A stretch of 13,203 nucleotides of DNA from Patescibacteria group bacterium. GTDB lineage: Bacteria > Patescibacteriota > Minisyncoccia > Phycocordibacterales > PALSA-1337. The notes below the pieces were generated by a model, which was not told where the DNA came from, searched no databases, and worked only from the letters and a program-made list of their open reading frames with translations. Below are positions 1 to 7,327 of the stretch, piece by piece (the stretch's first letter is position 1; the number at the start of each line of letters is the position of its first letter). Position numbers and translations under genes: made by a program. Location of the stretch: NCBI GenBank assembly GCA_028864955.1, contig JAGWLE010000007.1, forward strand, positions 1-13,203. Reading direction: 5' to 3'.

Positions 1-600
1 ATCATTGAACCTCAAAACTTCGTTTATATCTGCCTTATACTTTGATACGACGCCCTGAATAGTGTCTCCAGACTTGACAGTATAGTTAATTCCCGATACC
101 GGCAAAATGATAAGTGTCTGGCCTGGCTGGAGCGGCGCCGTCCTCGAAATATCGTTGGCCCAGAGTATGGTATTCACGGAAACATTGAACATTTCGGCAA
201 TTTCCGAGAGCGTATCGCCGCTTCTCACAACATATGTGCTGATGGTCTGGCTGCCTGTATCCGTTGAAGTTGCGTCAATCGAAGCAATATCAGGGGATAG
301 GGCCTCACCATCGTCCACTGGCGCGATTTCCAAGGCCAAATCCGATGTCGGATTGATATTGGCGTGGGCCGAAAGCAAAGTCATGGTTTCCGTGGTCAAA
401 CCAGTATGGGCACTCTGAACGTCGGCGCTGGCCTCGATCGTACCGAGAAATGCTGAATTTACAAAAGAAATAAGACCGGCATTAACGGTCTCGGTGTAAA
501 TAAGAAAGGCTATAAAAGCCACGCAGAGGAACAAGGCTCCCGTGATGAGGCGTCTGCCAAATACCGGTTGTCGCTTTGTGCGAGAAGAATATAATTTCAT
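1..600 (-). CDS. LysM-domain envelope protein, N-terminal part (C-terminus off window)
   Basis: An open frame of 200 codons reads leftward from the ATG at 600 and runs off the left edge with no stop. The N-terminus is short and basic (residues 1-17, rich in K/R). One hydrophobic segment follows at about 18-35 (LITGALFLCVAFIAFLIY), so this is a signal anchor or uncleaved signal peptide. A low-complexity Ala/Ser/Thr/Asp linker (about 55-120) leads to two LysM repeats: the first at about 122-167 starts TYVVRSGDTLSEIAEMF, and the second starts at about 172 (NYTVKSGDTI) and is cut off. LysM modules bind the N-acetylglucosamine backbone of peptidoglycan, so the protein should sit outside the membrane on the cell wall. 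Proteins of this layout often end in an M23 endopeptidase (LytM) domain; that is inference, since the C-terminus is missing. It is transcribed divergently from uvrD. No Shine-Dalgarno is visible before the ATG. Confidence 0.85.
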   Translation of the reverse strand, partial: MKLYSSRTKRQPVFGRRLITGALFLCVAFIAFLIYTETVNAGLISFVNSAFLGTIEASADVQSAHTGLTTETMTLLSAHANINPTSDLALEIAPVDDGEALSPDIASIDATSTDTGSQTISTYVVRSGDTLSEIAEMFNVSVNTILWANDISRTAPLQPGQTLIILPVSGINYTVKSGDTIQGVVSKYKADINEVLRFND

Positions 601-855
601 AACAAATATGTTCGCTCTGCAAGTCAGCCGTTGAAATATTTCTGTCGTTCCGGAAGATTCATCCTATATAATAAAAGGCTTTGTTAAGCCATATATATGC
701 ACACAATATGCAGGATGCTCCTTCAGGGTATCAGGCGACAAAAGTCTGTCAATGTTGGCTGTACACAACATATACACAAGTACATCTGTTGATAGCTTGT
801 CAATATATATTGTGTAAAATTTTATTATTGGTTGCCAGTACTGTAAGATAGCCGC
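601..855. promoter_or_regulatory. AT-rich divergent intergenic region between LysM gene and uvrD
   Basis: These 255 bases separate two divergent genes and must hold both promoters, but no textbook -35/-10 pair stands out. Plus-strand candidates are TTGATA at 789-794 with TAAAAT at 815-820 (spacing of 20, too long) and an isolated TATAAT at 667-672 with no good -35. Structure seen: a small hairpin GGCTT-TGTT-AAGCC at 677-690, a perfect 12-bp palindrome CAATATATATTG at 801-812, and a 9-bp inverted repeat ACACAATAT (701-709) / ATATTGTGT (807-815). The segment is clearly more AT-rich than the flanking genes. Both promoters are probably here, but I cannot place them with confidence. Confidence 0.45.
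801..812. repeat. 12-bp perfect palindrome upstream of uvrD
   Basis: CAATATATATTG reads the same on both strands. It lies 43 bases before the uvrD start, in the stretch where a uvrD promoter would be expected. It could be a dimeric operator or simply part of an AT-rich promoter; the sequence alone does not decide. Confidence 0.4.
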
Positions 856-2814
856 ATGTCCCTCAACGACCAGCAGAAAAAAGCTGTTGAAATCATCGAT
901 GGCCCCGTTCTCATCATTGCTGGCGCGGGTGCCGGCAAAACCCGCGTCATTACCCATCGGATCCTGAACCTGATCAGGAACGGTGTCGCGCCACATGAGA
1001 TTTTGGCGATCACGTTCACGAACAAGGCTTCCAAGGAAATGCGCGAGCGCGTCCATGCGCTTCTGGCTGAAAATGTTGAGATCAATCGTCCTATTACCCT
1101 GCAGGGGCAGCCGTTCATAAGCACCTTTCACGCCCTCGGTGTTCATATCATTCGTGAACACGCCGGCATTCTGGGGCTGACCCGACATTTCAGCATTTAC
1201 GACCGCGCCGATTCCCGTCGGGCAGTCAAGGAAGCCATGGCGGAGTGTGCTATCGATCCAAAGAAATTCGATCCGGGCACGATTCTCAATATGATATCGC
1301 GAGCCAAGGGTGACGGGCAGAGCCAGGCCGAGTACGCCGACCGTGCGCAGGACTACATGCAGGAAACAGTCGCCGATATTTGGGAAAAATATGACGCGAT
1401 CGTCGCCAAAGACAAAGCGCTTGATTTTGACGATCTGCTTTTGAAAACCGCGCAACTTCTCGGCAGGCACGAGCAGATCCGCCGGCATTACGCTGCTGTT
1501 TGGAGATATATTCATGTCGATGAATATCAGGACACCAACAAAGTCCAGTATCAGATCACGAAATATCTGGCCAGCGCGCATCGGAACCTTTGCGTCGTCG
1601 GCGATGCGGATCAAAATATTTATAGCTGGCGCGGCGCCACCATTGAAAATATCCTGAATTTCGAAAAGGATTATCCGGAAGCAACCGTAATTCTGCTTGA
1701 AAAGAATTATCGCTCGACAAAGACCATCCTGGCGGCCGCGAACTCAGTCATTGAGAAAAATAAACTGCGAAAAAAGAAAAATCTTTTCACTGACAATGAA
1801 GACGGCGAAAAGATCGGTTTGATGATTTCGTACACGGAAGCGGACGAGTCGCGGGCCATCGCCGACAAGGCACGCGAACTGATCGCCGCCGGCATCTCGC
1901 CGCGGAACATTGCCGTCCTGTACCGCGCGAACTTCCTATCACGCGTGCTCGAAGAAGCATTCATCAAAAAGCAGGTACCGTATCAATTGGTCGGTGTGCG
2001 TTTTTTTGAACGCAAAGAAGTAAAAGATGTGCTCTCGTATATCCGGGCGGCGCTCAACAAGGAATCGCCGACGGCCTTGCCGAATGGCGGTTGGGCGGAC
2101 ATCGCCCGGATCATCAATGTGCCGCCGCGCGGCATAGGTAAAGCCACGATTGCCAAAATAAGTGCTGGCCAAGAATCGTCATTGCCGAACGCCATGCGGG
2201 CAAAATTGGCGAATTTCTGGAAACTGCTCGACGATATTCGTCAGCATGTCCGCGAGGAAAGTCCGTCAGAGGCTGTCAGATTCGTCCTCCAGGAGACAGG
2301 TATTGAAAAATTGCTTCGCAGCGGAGACAGCGAAGACGAAGAACGTCTGCTGAATGCCCGCGAATTGGTTTCCGTGGCGGCGCAGTATGACCACCTGCCG
2401 CCCGAAGAGGGGATCGAATCTCTGCTCTCGAATGCCGCCCTGGCCACGGATCAGGATGACCTGGCCACGGATCAAGAGGCGGTAAAACTGATGACGGTCC
2501 ACGCCTCGAAAGGTTTGGAATTCGATCATGTCTTCATCGCCGGCATGGAGCAGGATCTCTTTCCGTTCAAGCACCTGGACGAAGCAGACACCAGCGAATC
2601 GGAGAAAGAGGAGGAACGCCGCTTGTTCTACGTGGCTCTGACCCGCGCGCGCAAGAAGGTTTACCTGAGCTACACCATTATCCGAACGGTCTATGGCGCT
2701 CAAAGGATCAATATGCCCTCGGAATTTATCGACGACATCGACCGTGAACTTATCGACTCGCCGCACGAACCGCAAAAGCCGAGCGGCGCAAAAGCATTAT
2801 TCATTGACTTTTGA
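856..2814 (+). CDS. uvrD: UvrD/PcrA/Rep-family superfamily 1A DNA helicase
   Basis: ATP-dependent 3'-5' DNA helicase used in nucleotide-excision repair and in clearing replication or transcription conflicts. All SF1A motifs are present: Q motif around LNDQQKKAV (3-11), Walker A AGAGAGKT (22-29), motif Ia ITFTNKAS (52-59), motif II DEYQDT (222-227), motif III GDADQNIYSWRGA (249-261), motif IV LEKNYRST (281-288), motif V MTVHASKGLEF (546-556) and motif VI EERRLFYVALTRAR (586-599). The start is fixed because the Q motif begins at residue 3. At 652 residues it is shorter than typical PcrA/UvrD (about 720-770), ending some 50 residues after motif VI; the usual C-terminal Tudor-like, RNA polymerase-binding domain seems absent. 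A 21-bp in-frame tandem repeat lies just before motif V. It is followed after one base by rsmA, so the two are almost certainly co-transcribed. No Shine-Dalgarno is seen before the ATG. PcrA versus UvrD naming cannot be settled from sequence alone. Confidence 0.97.
   Translation: MSLNDQQKKAVEIIDGPVLIIAGAGAGKTRVITHRILNLIRNGVAPHEILAITFTNKASKEMRERVHALLAENVEINRPITLQGQPFISTFHALGVHIIREHAGILGLTRHFSIYDRADSRRAVKEAMAECAIDPKKFDPGTILNMISRAKGDGQSQAEYADRAQDYMQETVADIWEKYDAIVAKDKALDFDDLLLKTAQLLGRHEQIRRHYAAVWRYIHVDEYQDTNKVQYQITKYLASAHRNLCVVGDADQNIYSWRGATIENILNFEKDYPEATVILLEKNYRSTKTILAAANSVIEKNKLRKKKNLFTDNEDGEKIGLMISYTEADESRAIADKARELIAAGISPRNIAVLYRANFLSRVLEEAFIKKQVPYQLVGVRFFERKEVKDVLSYIRAALNKESPTALPNGGWADIARIINVPPRGIGKATIAKISAGQESSLPNAMRAKLANFWKLLDDIRQHVREESPSEAVRFVLQETGIEKLLRSGDSEDEERLLNARELVSVAAQYDHLPPEEGIESLLSNAALATDQDDLATDQEAVKLMTVHASKGLEFDHVFIAGMEQDLFPFKHLDEADTSESEKEEERRLFYVALTRARKKVYLSYTIIRTVYGAQRINMPSEFIDDIDRELIDSPHEPQKPSGAKALFIDF
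2440..2481 (+). repeat. In-frame 21-bp tandem duplication within uvrD
   Basis: Two adjacent 21-bp units (2440-2460 and 2461-2481) match at 17 of 21 positions and share the block CTGGCCACGGATCA. They encode LATDQDD followed by LATDQEA at residues 529-542, in the linker just before helicase motif V. The phase is preserved, so the gene stays intact. A recent slippage or duplication event is the simplest reading. Confidence 0.75.
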
Positions 2815-2815
2815 T

Positions 2816-3643
2816 ATGAATTTCAGAGCCAAAAAATCCCTGGGACAGCACTTTCTCACGTCGAAGCTCGTTTTGGCGCAGATCATTTCGGCGGCGGCGC
2901 TCAAACCCGGAGAACGCGTCCTGGAGATTGGACCAGGAACGGGAATCTTAACCGAAGCGCTTCTGGCTGCAGGCGCGAAACTGACTGCCATAGAAAAAGA
3001 CGACCGGGCCATCGGTTTCTTGCAGAGAAAATTTGCGTTGGAAATCGCCGAGGGACGACTGAACCTCATTCATGGCGACGTCCTGGAATCGGACACGTCG
3101 CTACTGGCCTCCTGTCCAACGCCGTACGCGCTTGTCGCCAACATACCGTACTACATCACTGGCGCGATTCTCGAAAAATTTCTCGAATACGGGCCGCAGC
3201 CGGACCGAATGATCCTTCTGGTTCAGAAAGAAGTTGCCGAGCGAATCGTGGCTCATGACGGCAAAGAAAGCGTTCTCTCCCTGTCCGTCAAGGCGTTCGG
3301 CAGACCGCGAATCATTTCCATAGTGCCCGGCGGCGCGTTTAATCCGCCGCCATCCGTTGATTCCGCTATTATGGCGATCGATGACATCAATGATCGGGCA
3401 TTCCGTGAACATTCTCGTGGCCGCCAGCCCCTCGATATCAAAAAATTCTTTATGATCGTCCGCGCCGGCTTTGCCCACAAACGAAAATTTCTCTTACGAA
3501 ATCTCGAGGCGGTAGCGCCGCTCCGACAACTGGAATCGATTTGGCATGAACTGGAGATGGATTCAAAAATGAGGGCAGAAGAAGTGCCGGTCAAGGAGTG
3601 GTTAAGAATCGCAGAAAAAATTGAACTCGGATCAGAGCGATGA
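2816..3643 (+). CDS. rsmA: 16S rRNA (adenine1518-N6/adenine1519-N6)-dimethyltransferase RsmA (KsgA)
   Basis: SAM-dependent enzyme that dimethylates two adjacent adenines in the 3'-terminal helix 45 of 16S rRNA during late 30S assembly. The 275-residue length is normal. The N-terminus FRAKKSLGQHFL (3-14) is the family signature. The SAM-binding motif I, LEIGPGTGILTEAL, begins at residue 36, and the catalytic motif IV is NIPYYIT at 109-115 (compare NLPYNIS in E. coli KsgA). FNPPPSVDSAI further on is the conserved C-terminal part of the catalytic domain. I chose the ATG at 2816 because the conserved N-terminus begins there; the frame stays open upstream inside uvrD, but that part is shadow. The start is one base after the uvrD stop, implying translational coupling. 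The 3' end overlaps the convergent peptidoglycan-binding gene by 12 bp. Confidence 0.96.
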   Translation: MNFRAKKSLGQHFLTSKLVLAQIISAAALKPGERVLEIGPGTGILTEALLAAGAKLTAIEKDDRAIGFLQRKFALEIAEGRLNLIHGDVLESDTSLLASCPTPYALVANIPYYITGAILEKFLEYGPQPDRMILLVQKEVAERIVAHDGKESVLSLSVKAFGRPRIISIVPGGAFNPPPSVDSAIMAIDDINDRAFREHSRGRQPLDIKKFFMIVRAGFAHKRKFLLRNLEAVAPLRQLESIWHELEMDSKMRAEEVPVKEWLRIAEKIELGSER

Positions 3644-4609
3644 ACCGACGGTCGATGAAATCTCACCTTCTTGGGGAAGTTCGACGCAATCCTCGCCGGC
3701 ATAGACTTGGCATTGGCCGCCGGCGGTATAATTGCCGAGCAACTCGGTGGTGAAAGGGATATTGTACGACAGATAGGCCTGCGATCCTTCGTAGTACGTC
3801 AGCATCGTTACGTAACTGGGCGGCAACGCCTGTATCTCGACCAGCCAATTGCCGGTGCAGGAACAAAAATACGAATAATATAGTTGGCCGCCGAAAGCCG
3901 TTTGGCCGCCAGTCTGCGCCGCCGCTCGCGGCACAAATGATTCCGCGAAAGACTGCCAGGCATTCAGAAGGCTGGAAATGAACGTGGAGTTCGGCCGTAT
4001 GGCGGATGTTTGATTATTTTTCTTGACCAAGTCCGTAAAGGCCTTCATGAGGTCGGTACTCGTTGATGTATCGGCCACGATCTGTTTTCTGATAGTCTCG
4101 ATAGTGGCGGCCGAATAGCCTCGCTGTGCCGCCAAAGCGGTTTCATCGGCGATAAATTTGTCGCGATTAGTCAGGTTCGGGTTTGATTGAGAACTCGTGA
4201 CAGGGCCGGCGCTGGCCGGGATGGGATTCTGCTGGCCATGCATGGCTGTTTGTGCGATCATGCGTCGCGTCAACGGGCCAAAAATGCCCGTACCTTGCGT
4301 GAGACCTTCTGGCGTCAGGATTTGAGCGGCATATTTTTCCTGGAGTCGACTGACGGCGGCGGCCGTATTTGTCCCAAAATAGTTCGTCTCCCGGCCAGGA
4401 GAACCAGGACCGGAAAGAGAGACTTGCGTCTCTGGATCGCTATTCAGCAATTTTTGCAGCTGCATAACGTCGTCTCCGCTCATGCCGAGCTTGAGCGTTC
4501 GCGTAAACGTCATATCCTGCGCCAATACCGATATAACGGGAAGAATACCGAAGAAAACGATGACAACGGCGAGCAGGGAATGCCGGGAGGAATGGGCGCA
4601 TTTCTTCAT
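3632..4609 (-). CDS. Secreted peptidoglycan-binding protein with four-cysteine C-terminal domain
   Basis: A 325-residue exported protein. Residues 1-30 form a signal peptide with a hydrophobic core at about 11-29 and probable cleavage after VLA (A30/Q31). Residues about 38-121 match the PG_binding_1 fold: TLKLGMSGDDVMQLQKLL, a variable insert, then NYFGTNTAAAVSRLQEKY, and finally GIFGPLTRRMI. Residues 140-235 are a Ser/Thr/Asn-rich, partly helical linker. The C-terminal about 88 residues are beta-rich, with cysteines at 249, 251, 300 and 308 (motifs FCSCTGNW, GGQC, GEDC), suggesting two disulfides or a metal site. I recall this cysteine domain as recurrent in Parcubacteria proteins but know no function for it. 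The gene is divergent from the secretion-like cluster across a 91-bp shared promoter region, which suggests it anchors that machine in the wall. The 3' end overlaps rsmA tail-to-tail. Confidence 0.87.
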   Translation of the reverse strand: MKKCAHSSRHSLLAVVIVFFGILPVISVLAQDMTFTRTLKLGMSGDDVMQLQKLLNSDPETQVSLSGPGSPGRETNYFGTNTAAAVSRLQEKYAAQILTPEGLTQGTGIFGPLTRRMIAQTAMHGQQNPIPASAGPVTSSQSNPNLTNRDKFIADETALAAQRGYSAATIETIRKQIVADTSTSTDLMKAFTDLVKKNNQTSAIRPNSTFISSLLNAWQSFAESFVPRAAAQTGGQTAFGGQLYYSYFCSCTGNWLVEIQALPPSYVTMLTYYEGSQAYLSYNIPFTTELLGNYTAGGQCQVYAGEDCVELPQEGEISSTVGSSL

Positions 4610-4615
4610 GGCGAA

Positions 4616-4624
4616 ATTATAGCA
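4616..4624 (-). promoter_or_regulatory. Extended -10 promoter of the peptidoglycan-binding gene, leaderless geometry
   Basis: On the minus strand the sequence reads TGC-TATAAT-TTCGCC-ATG: a perfect extended -10 with exactly six bases between the box and the start codon. With the usual 6-7 base distance, transcription would begin at the A of the ATG (4609), giving a leaderless mRNA. No convincing -35 hexamer is seen 16-18 bases upstream, which fits an extended -10 promoter. Confidence 0.75.
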
Positions 4625-4687
4625 CCCGAATGTCTAAAAATGCCCGTACTATCCCCATATTTTCGTGTTTTGCATAGCGGTGTGGGC

Positions 4688-4693
4688 TATAAT
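4688..4693 (+). promoter_or_regulatory. -10 promoter of the secretion-like cluster, near-leaderless
   Basis: GGC-TATAAT-TACTAGC-ATG: a consensus -10 box with seven bases before the ATG at 4701. The predicted transcription start falls on, or one base before, the A of the ATG. The box lies downstream of an in-frame ATG at 4665, which argues that 4665 is not the true start. The -35 region is weak (a TTGCAT at 4670-4675 is too close, 12 bases away). Confidence 0.7.
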
Positions 4694-4700
4694 TACTAGC

Positions 4701-5585
4701 ATGGCGATTTCCTACCCGCGCATGCAGACAGTCATCGTATTTGTTGTATCGCTATCTGCGGTCATAGGCACCGAATATTACGTGAAATCACAGAGCTACG
4801 ACGGCAACGCCGCTCATGACCAGGTCGCGGCCTTGGCAGCTCTGCCGACTGCCACCTCATCAGTCATCGATTCGCCTGAATTTAAGGACTGGCGCGAACA
4901 ATTTTCAGGAGCAGGCACCGGCGGCAGTTCACAGAAAACAAAAAAAGGCGCGTCGGCAAACACTCCGCCGCAACTGACGGAGACTGACAAGCTCGGTCGC
5001 GATCTCTTTACCAAATATGTCCAGCTCAAACAGGCAAACCTACTCAACAATCCCGATGTCATCAACCAGACAACCGGTGACATCGTAACCTCAAACCTGA
5101 TTGTCACGCCGCCAAAGACCTATGTCTTTAGCGATCTTCATGTCTCAACGCAAAATTCAGCTTCAGCCTTGGCCGCATACAGCGCGGCCGTAGCCCGTGT
5201 ACTCCAGTCATACCCCGTACCAAAAAGCAGTTCCGAGATCATGAATCAATACTTGAGCAGCAATGATCCAAAAGTTTTGAGCGCCCTCACGCCGATCGTC
5301 AGCAACGAAAAGAAGATGCTTGCCGGATTGCTGGCCATACCCGTACCCAGTTCTCTGGTTACCGACCACCTCAATATGGTAAACGCGCTGGCCACACTGC
5401 TCTTTGGCTCGGAAGGCATGCAGGCGAGCAATACCGACACTGTTCGGGCGCTTTCGGGCGTGTCCGCGCATTCGACCGGCGCCGGCGCCATGCTCGATAC
5501 CATCGGCACTCTGCAAAAGGATCTGGCCGACGCCGCCGCGCCGCTCAAGTTCGACCAGACCGTGCTCAATAACCTGCTGAACTGA
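4701..5585 (+). CDS. Membrane-anchored extracytoplasmic protein of the type IV secretion-like cluster
   Basis: First gene of the plus-strand cluster, 294 residues. A single hydrophobic segment at about 8-24 (MQTVIVFVVSLSAVIGT) is a signal anchor; there is no lipobox cysteine. Residues 45-90 are a low-complexity Ala/Ser/Thr/Gly linker. From about 95 to the end the protein is alpha-helical with no further membrane segment, so it should project outside the membrane. Recognisable stretches are DKLGRDLFTKYVQLKQANLL and LAIPVPSSLVTDHLNMVNAL. No named family comes to mind. I remember proteins of this type directly upstream of VirB6-like genes in Parcubacteria, but only as hypothetical proteins. The start is set at 4701, not the in-frame ATG at 4665, because the promoter box lies between them and the hydrophobic segment follows 4701 directly. 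The next gene begins 14 bases after the stop. Confidence 0.8.
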   Translation: MAISYPRMQTVIVFVVSLSAVIGTEYYVKSQSYDGNAAHDQVAALAALPTATSSVIDSPEFKDWREQFSGAGTGGSSQKTKKGASANTPPQLTETDKLGRDLFTKYVQLKQANLLNNPDVINQTTGDIVTSNLIVTPPKTYVFSDLHVSTQNSASALAAYSAAVARVLQSYPVPKSSSEIMNQYLSSNDPKVLSALTPIVSNEKKMLAGLLAIPVPSSLVTDHLNMVNALATLLFGSEGMQASNTDTVRALSGVSAHSTGAGAMLDTIGTLQKDLADAAAPLKFDQTVLNNLLN

Positions 5586-5599
5586 CCCGTATCCATTTT

Positions 5600-7318
5600 A
5601 TGCATCGTACTTGTTTTACAATCCGCTTGCTGACACCCGTGTTGACGGCTTTGATCGTCGGAACCGTTTTTGTCTCATTCATGCCCGTGAATAAGGCGGA
5701 TGCCCAATTCGGCGGTTCCGTGGCATGCAATGCCACACTGAACATCACCAATGCCGTACCGGTATACGACCAGTCGACAGCCGCGCTCAAGAACGTCAAG
5801 TGCACGGCTGATGGTATCGCCTGGCAGCTGGCGCATGTCGTACTCCATGAGCTCACAACCAGCGTGGTGAATTGGATCAATTCCGGCTTTAACGGCAGTC
5901 CGGCATTCTTGAGCAACCCCCAGGGCTTCTTTCTGGATGTGGCCGACCAAGCGACCGGTGCGCTTATAGCGGATACGGGGCCTCTGGCGCAGGCGCTCTG
6001 TTCGCCGTTTAGCCTGGATATCCGTCTGTCTCTGGCGCTCGGTCAGGTGCAAACAGACGATGAACGGTACGCCTGTACGCTTTCAACCGTCATTCAAGCG
6101 CAAAATGCCAACCTGCAAAGGCTTTCGAGCGGCCAGCCGCCGGTCAGCGTCTCAGTCGATCAGTCTGCCGGCGGCGCGACCATCAGCGATTTCCAGACCG
6201 GCGCAGCTTTTCATAATTCAGATCAACTTTCGGTAAACGGCCAGAGTATCGCCACTATCGGCGGTTTTTTCTCGGGTGATTTCAGCCAAGGCGGCTGGCA
6301 AGGCTTCCTGGCGCTGGCCACTGAGCCGCAAAACAACCCATACGGCGCCTCGCTCATGGCGCAAAGCGATCTGCAAATGCAGATCCTGGCGCGACAAAGC
6401 GCCATCAACAACGATCTCAACAGGGGAGCAGGCTTCCTTTCCTGGCAGAGCTGCGAGAATGTGCCGGTCGGCGGCACGTCTGGCAACGACTATGGCGGCG
6501 AGACGGGTAGTGGCGTAACGAATAGCATCCAAACAAAGCAAGTTTGCCAGACGGAAACGCCGGGTTCAGTCATTTCAGCCTCTCTGAACAAGCAACTGGG
6601 CGCGCCGACTGACGAATTGAACCTGACGAACGAGATCAACGAGGTCGTCTCGGCGCTCTTCTCGCAGCTGCTGACGCAGGTTTTGTCGCACGGACTCCTG
6701 TCGTCGAGCCAGCCGAGCATGTCAGGCACGAACAGCATCAGCCAGTCGTATGTCAATCAATTGTCGAACGATCCGGCACTCCAAGCAAATTTCGTGAATC
6801 TGCGATCCCAGTCGGTTACTGACCTCGATCAGGCGGCCGCCGGCATCAAGACGGCAGTCTCTCTCCGCAGCCAGGCGCTGGCGCTCATGACCAACGTGCA
6901 GAGTTCATATCTAACGACACGCGCCTGCATCGCCAACAAGATCCAGAACGGCGCTACCGGGTCGAACCTGAACACCTCGTATCTCCAAACCCAGCTCTCA
7001 ACGCTCGACGCCTACATCGCGGAGAACGTCACGCCGCAAGTCGCCGCGTACCAAGGTACGTATGATGGCGCGAACAGCGCGCTCACCGACGTCAACAACA
7101 TGGAATCCCAGCTGGCAGCCGCGGCCACGGCCAGCGATCTCAATAGCTTGAACAGCGACTTTAGCGCCCAACTCTCAACCCTTTCAACAACCTCCGCCGA
7201 TCCGAGCGCCGCCCAGACCGACCTGACCACGGCCACGACGCTGTCAAAGAATCTGCAGTCCGCTCTGACGCCCTATCAGAACATTTGCAGCGGCGTTGCT
7301 CCTTCGAGCAATCTATAG
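5600..7318 (+). CDS. Large secreted protein of the type IV secretion-like cluster, function unknown
   Basis: A 572-residue exported protein. A signal peptide covers residues 1-35 with likely cleavage at ADA/Q. The N-terminal half holds several cysteines (near 43, 66, 133 and 157) and the stretch TTSVVNWINSGFNGSPAFLS followed by GFFLDVADQATG, then LCSPFSLDIRLSLAL. A second block near 228-290 contains GGWQGFLAL, NNPYGASL and GAGFLSWQSC. The C-terminal part (from about 380) is Ser/Thr/Ala/Gln-rich and strongly helical, suggesting coiled-coil or elongated bundles. I know this architecture only as a conserved hypothetical next to VirB6/VirB4 genes in Parcubacteria. Position and export suggest a structural, surface or pilus-associated part of the machine, filling a role like VirB5 or an adhesin; that is inference. 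It begins 14 bases after the previous stop and ends 9 bases before the next start. Confidence 0.85.
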   Translation: MHRTCFTIRLLTPVLTALIVGTVFVSFMPVNKADAQFGGSVACNATLNITNAVPVYDQSTAALKNVKCTADGIAWQLAHVVLHELTTSVVNWINSGFNGSPAFLSNPQGFFLDVADQATGALIADTGPLAQALCSPFSLDIRLSLALGQVQTDDERYACTLSTVIQAQNANLQRLSSGQPPVSVSVDQSAGGATISDFQTGAAFHNSDQLSVNGQSIATIGGFFSGDFSQGGWQGFLALATEPQNNPYGASLMAQSDLQMQILARQSAINNDLNRGAGFLSWQSCENVPVGGTSGNDYGGETGSGVTNSIQTKQVCQTETPGSVISASLNKQLGAPTDELNLTNEINEVVSALFSQLLTQVLSHGLLSSSQPSMSGTNSISQSYVNQLSNDPALQANFVNLRSQSVTDLDQAAAGIKTAVSLRSQALALMTNVQSSYLTTRACIANKIQNGATGSNLNTSYLQTQLSTLDAYIAENVTPQVAAYQGTYDGANSALTDVNNMESQLAAAATASDLNSLNSDFSAQLSTLSTTSADPSAAQTDLTTATTLSKNLQSALTPYQNICSGVAPSSNL

Positions 7319-7327
7319 CCACCGACC

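Noticed and set aside
107..418. 103-codon plus-strand open frame at the left edge
   Set aside because: It is antisense to the LysM gene, whose two LysM repeats fix the true frame and strand.
697..792. 31-codon plus-strand open frame in the intergenic region, 24 bases after a TATAAT at 667-672
   Set aside because: No supporting -35, Shine-Dalgarno or leaderless spacing; the peptide (MHTICRMLLQ...) has no recognisable feature. Too short to claim.
664..1614. 316-codon minus-strand open frame antisense to the uvrD start
   Set aside because: It lies mostly opposite uvrD, whose helicase motifs are unambiguous. The antisense protein has no recognisable domain, and its codon pattern is that of a shadow frame.
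4187..4699. 170-codon plus-strand open frame opposite the peptidoglycan-binding gene
   Set aside because: Opposite a gene with a clear signal peptide and PG_binding_1 domain; the translation is Arg-rich and low in domain character, typical of a shadow.
4665..4700. Upstream in-frame ATG for the first cluster gene
   Set aside because: The TATAAT box lies inside this extension, so a transcript from it could not include the 4665 codon; the 4701 start also gives a better signal anchor.
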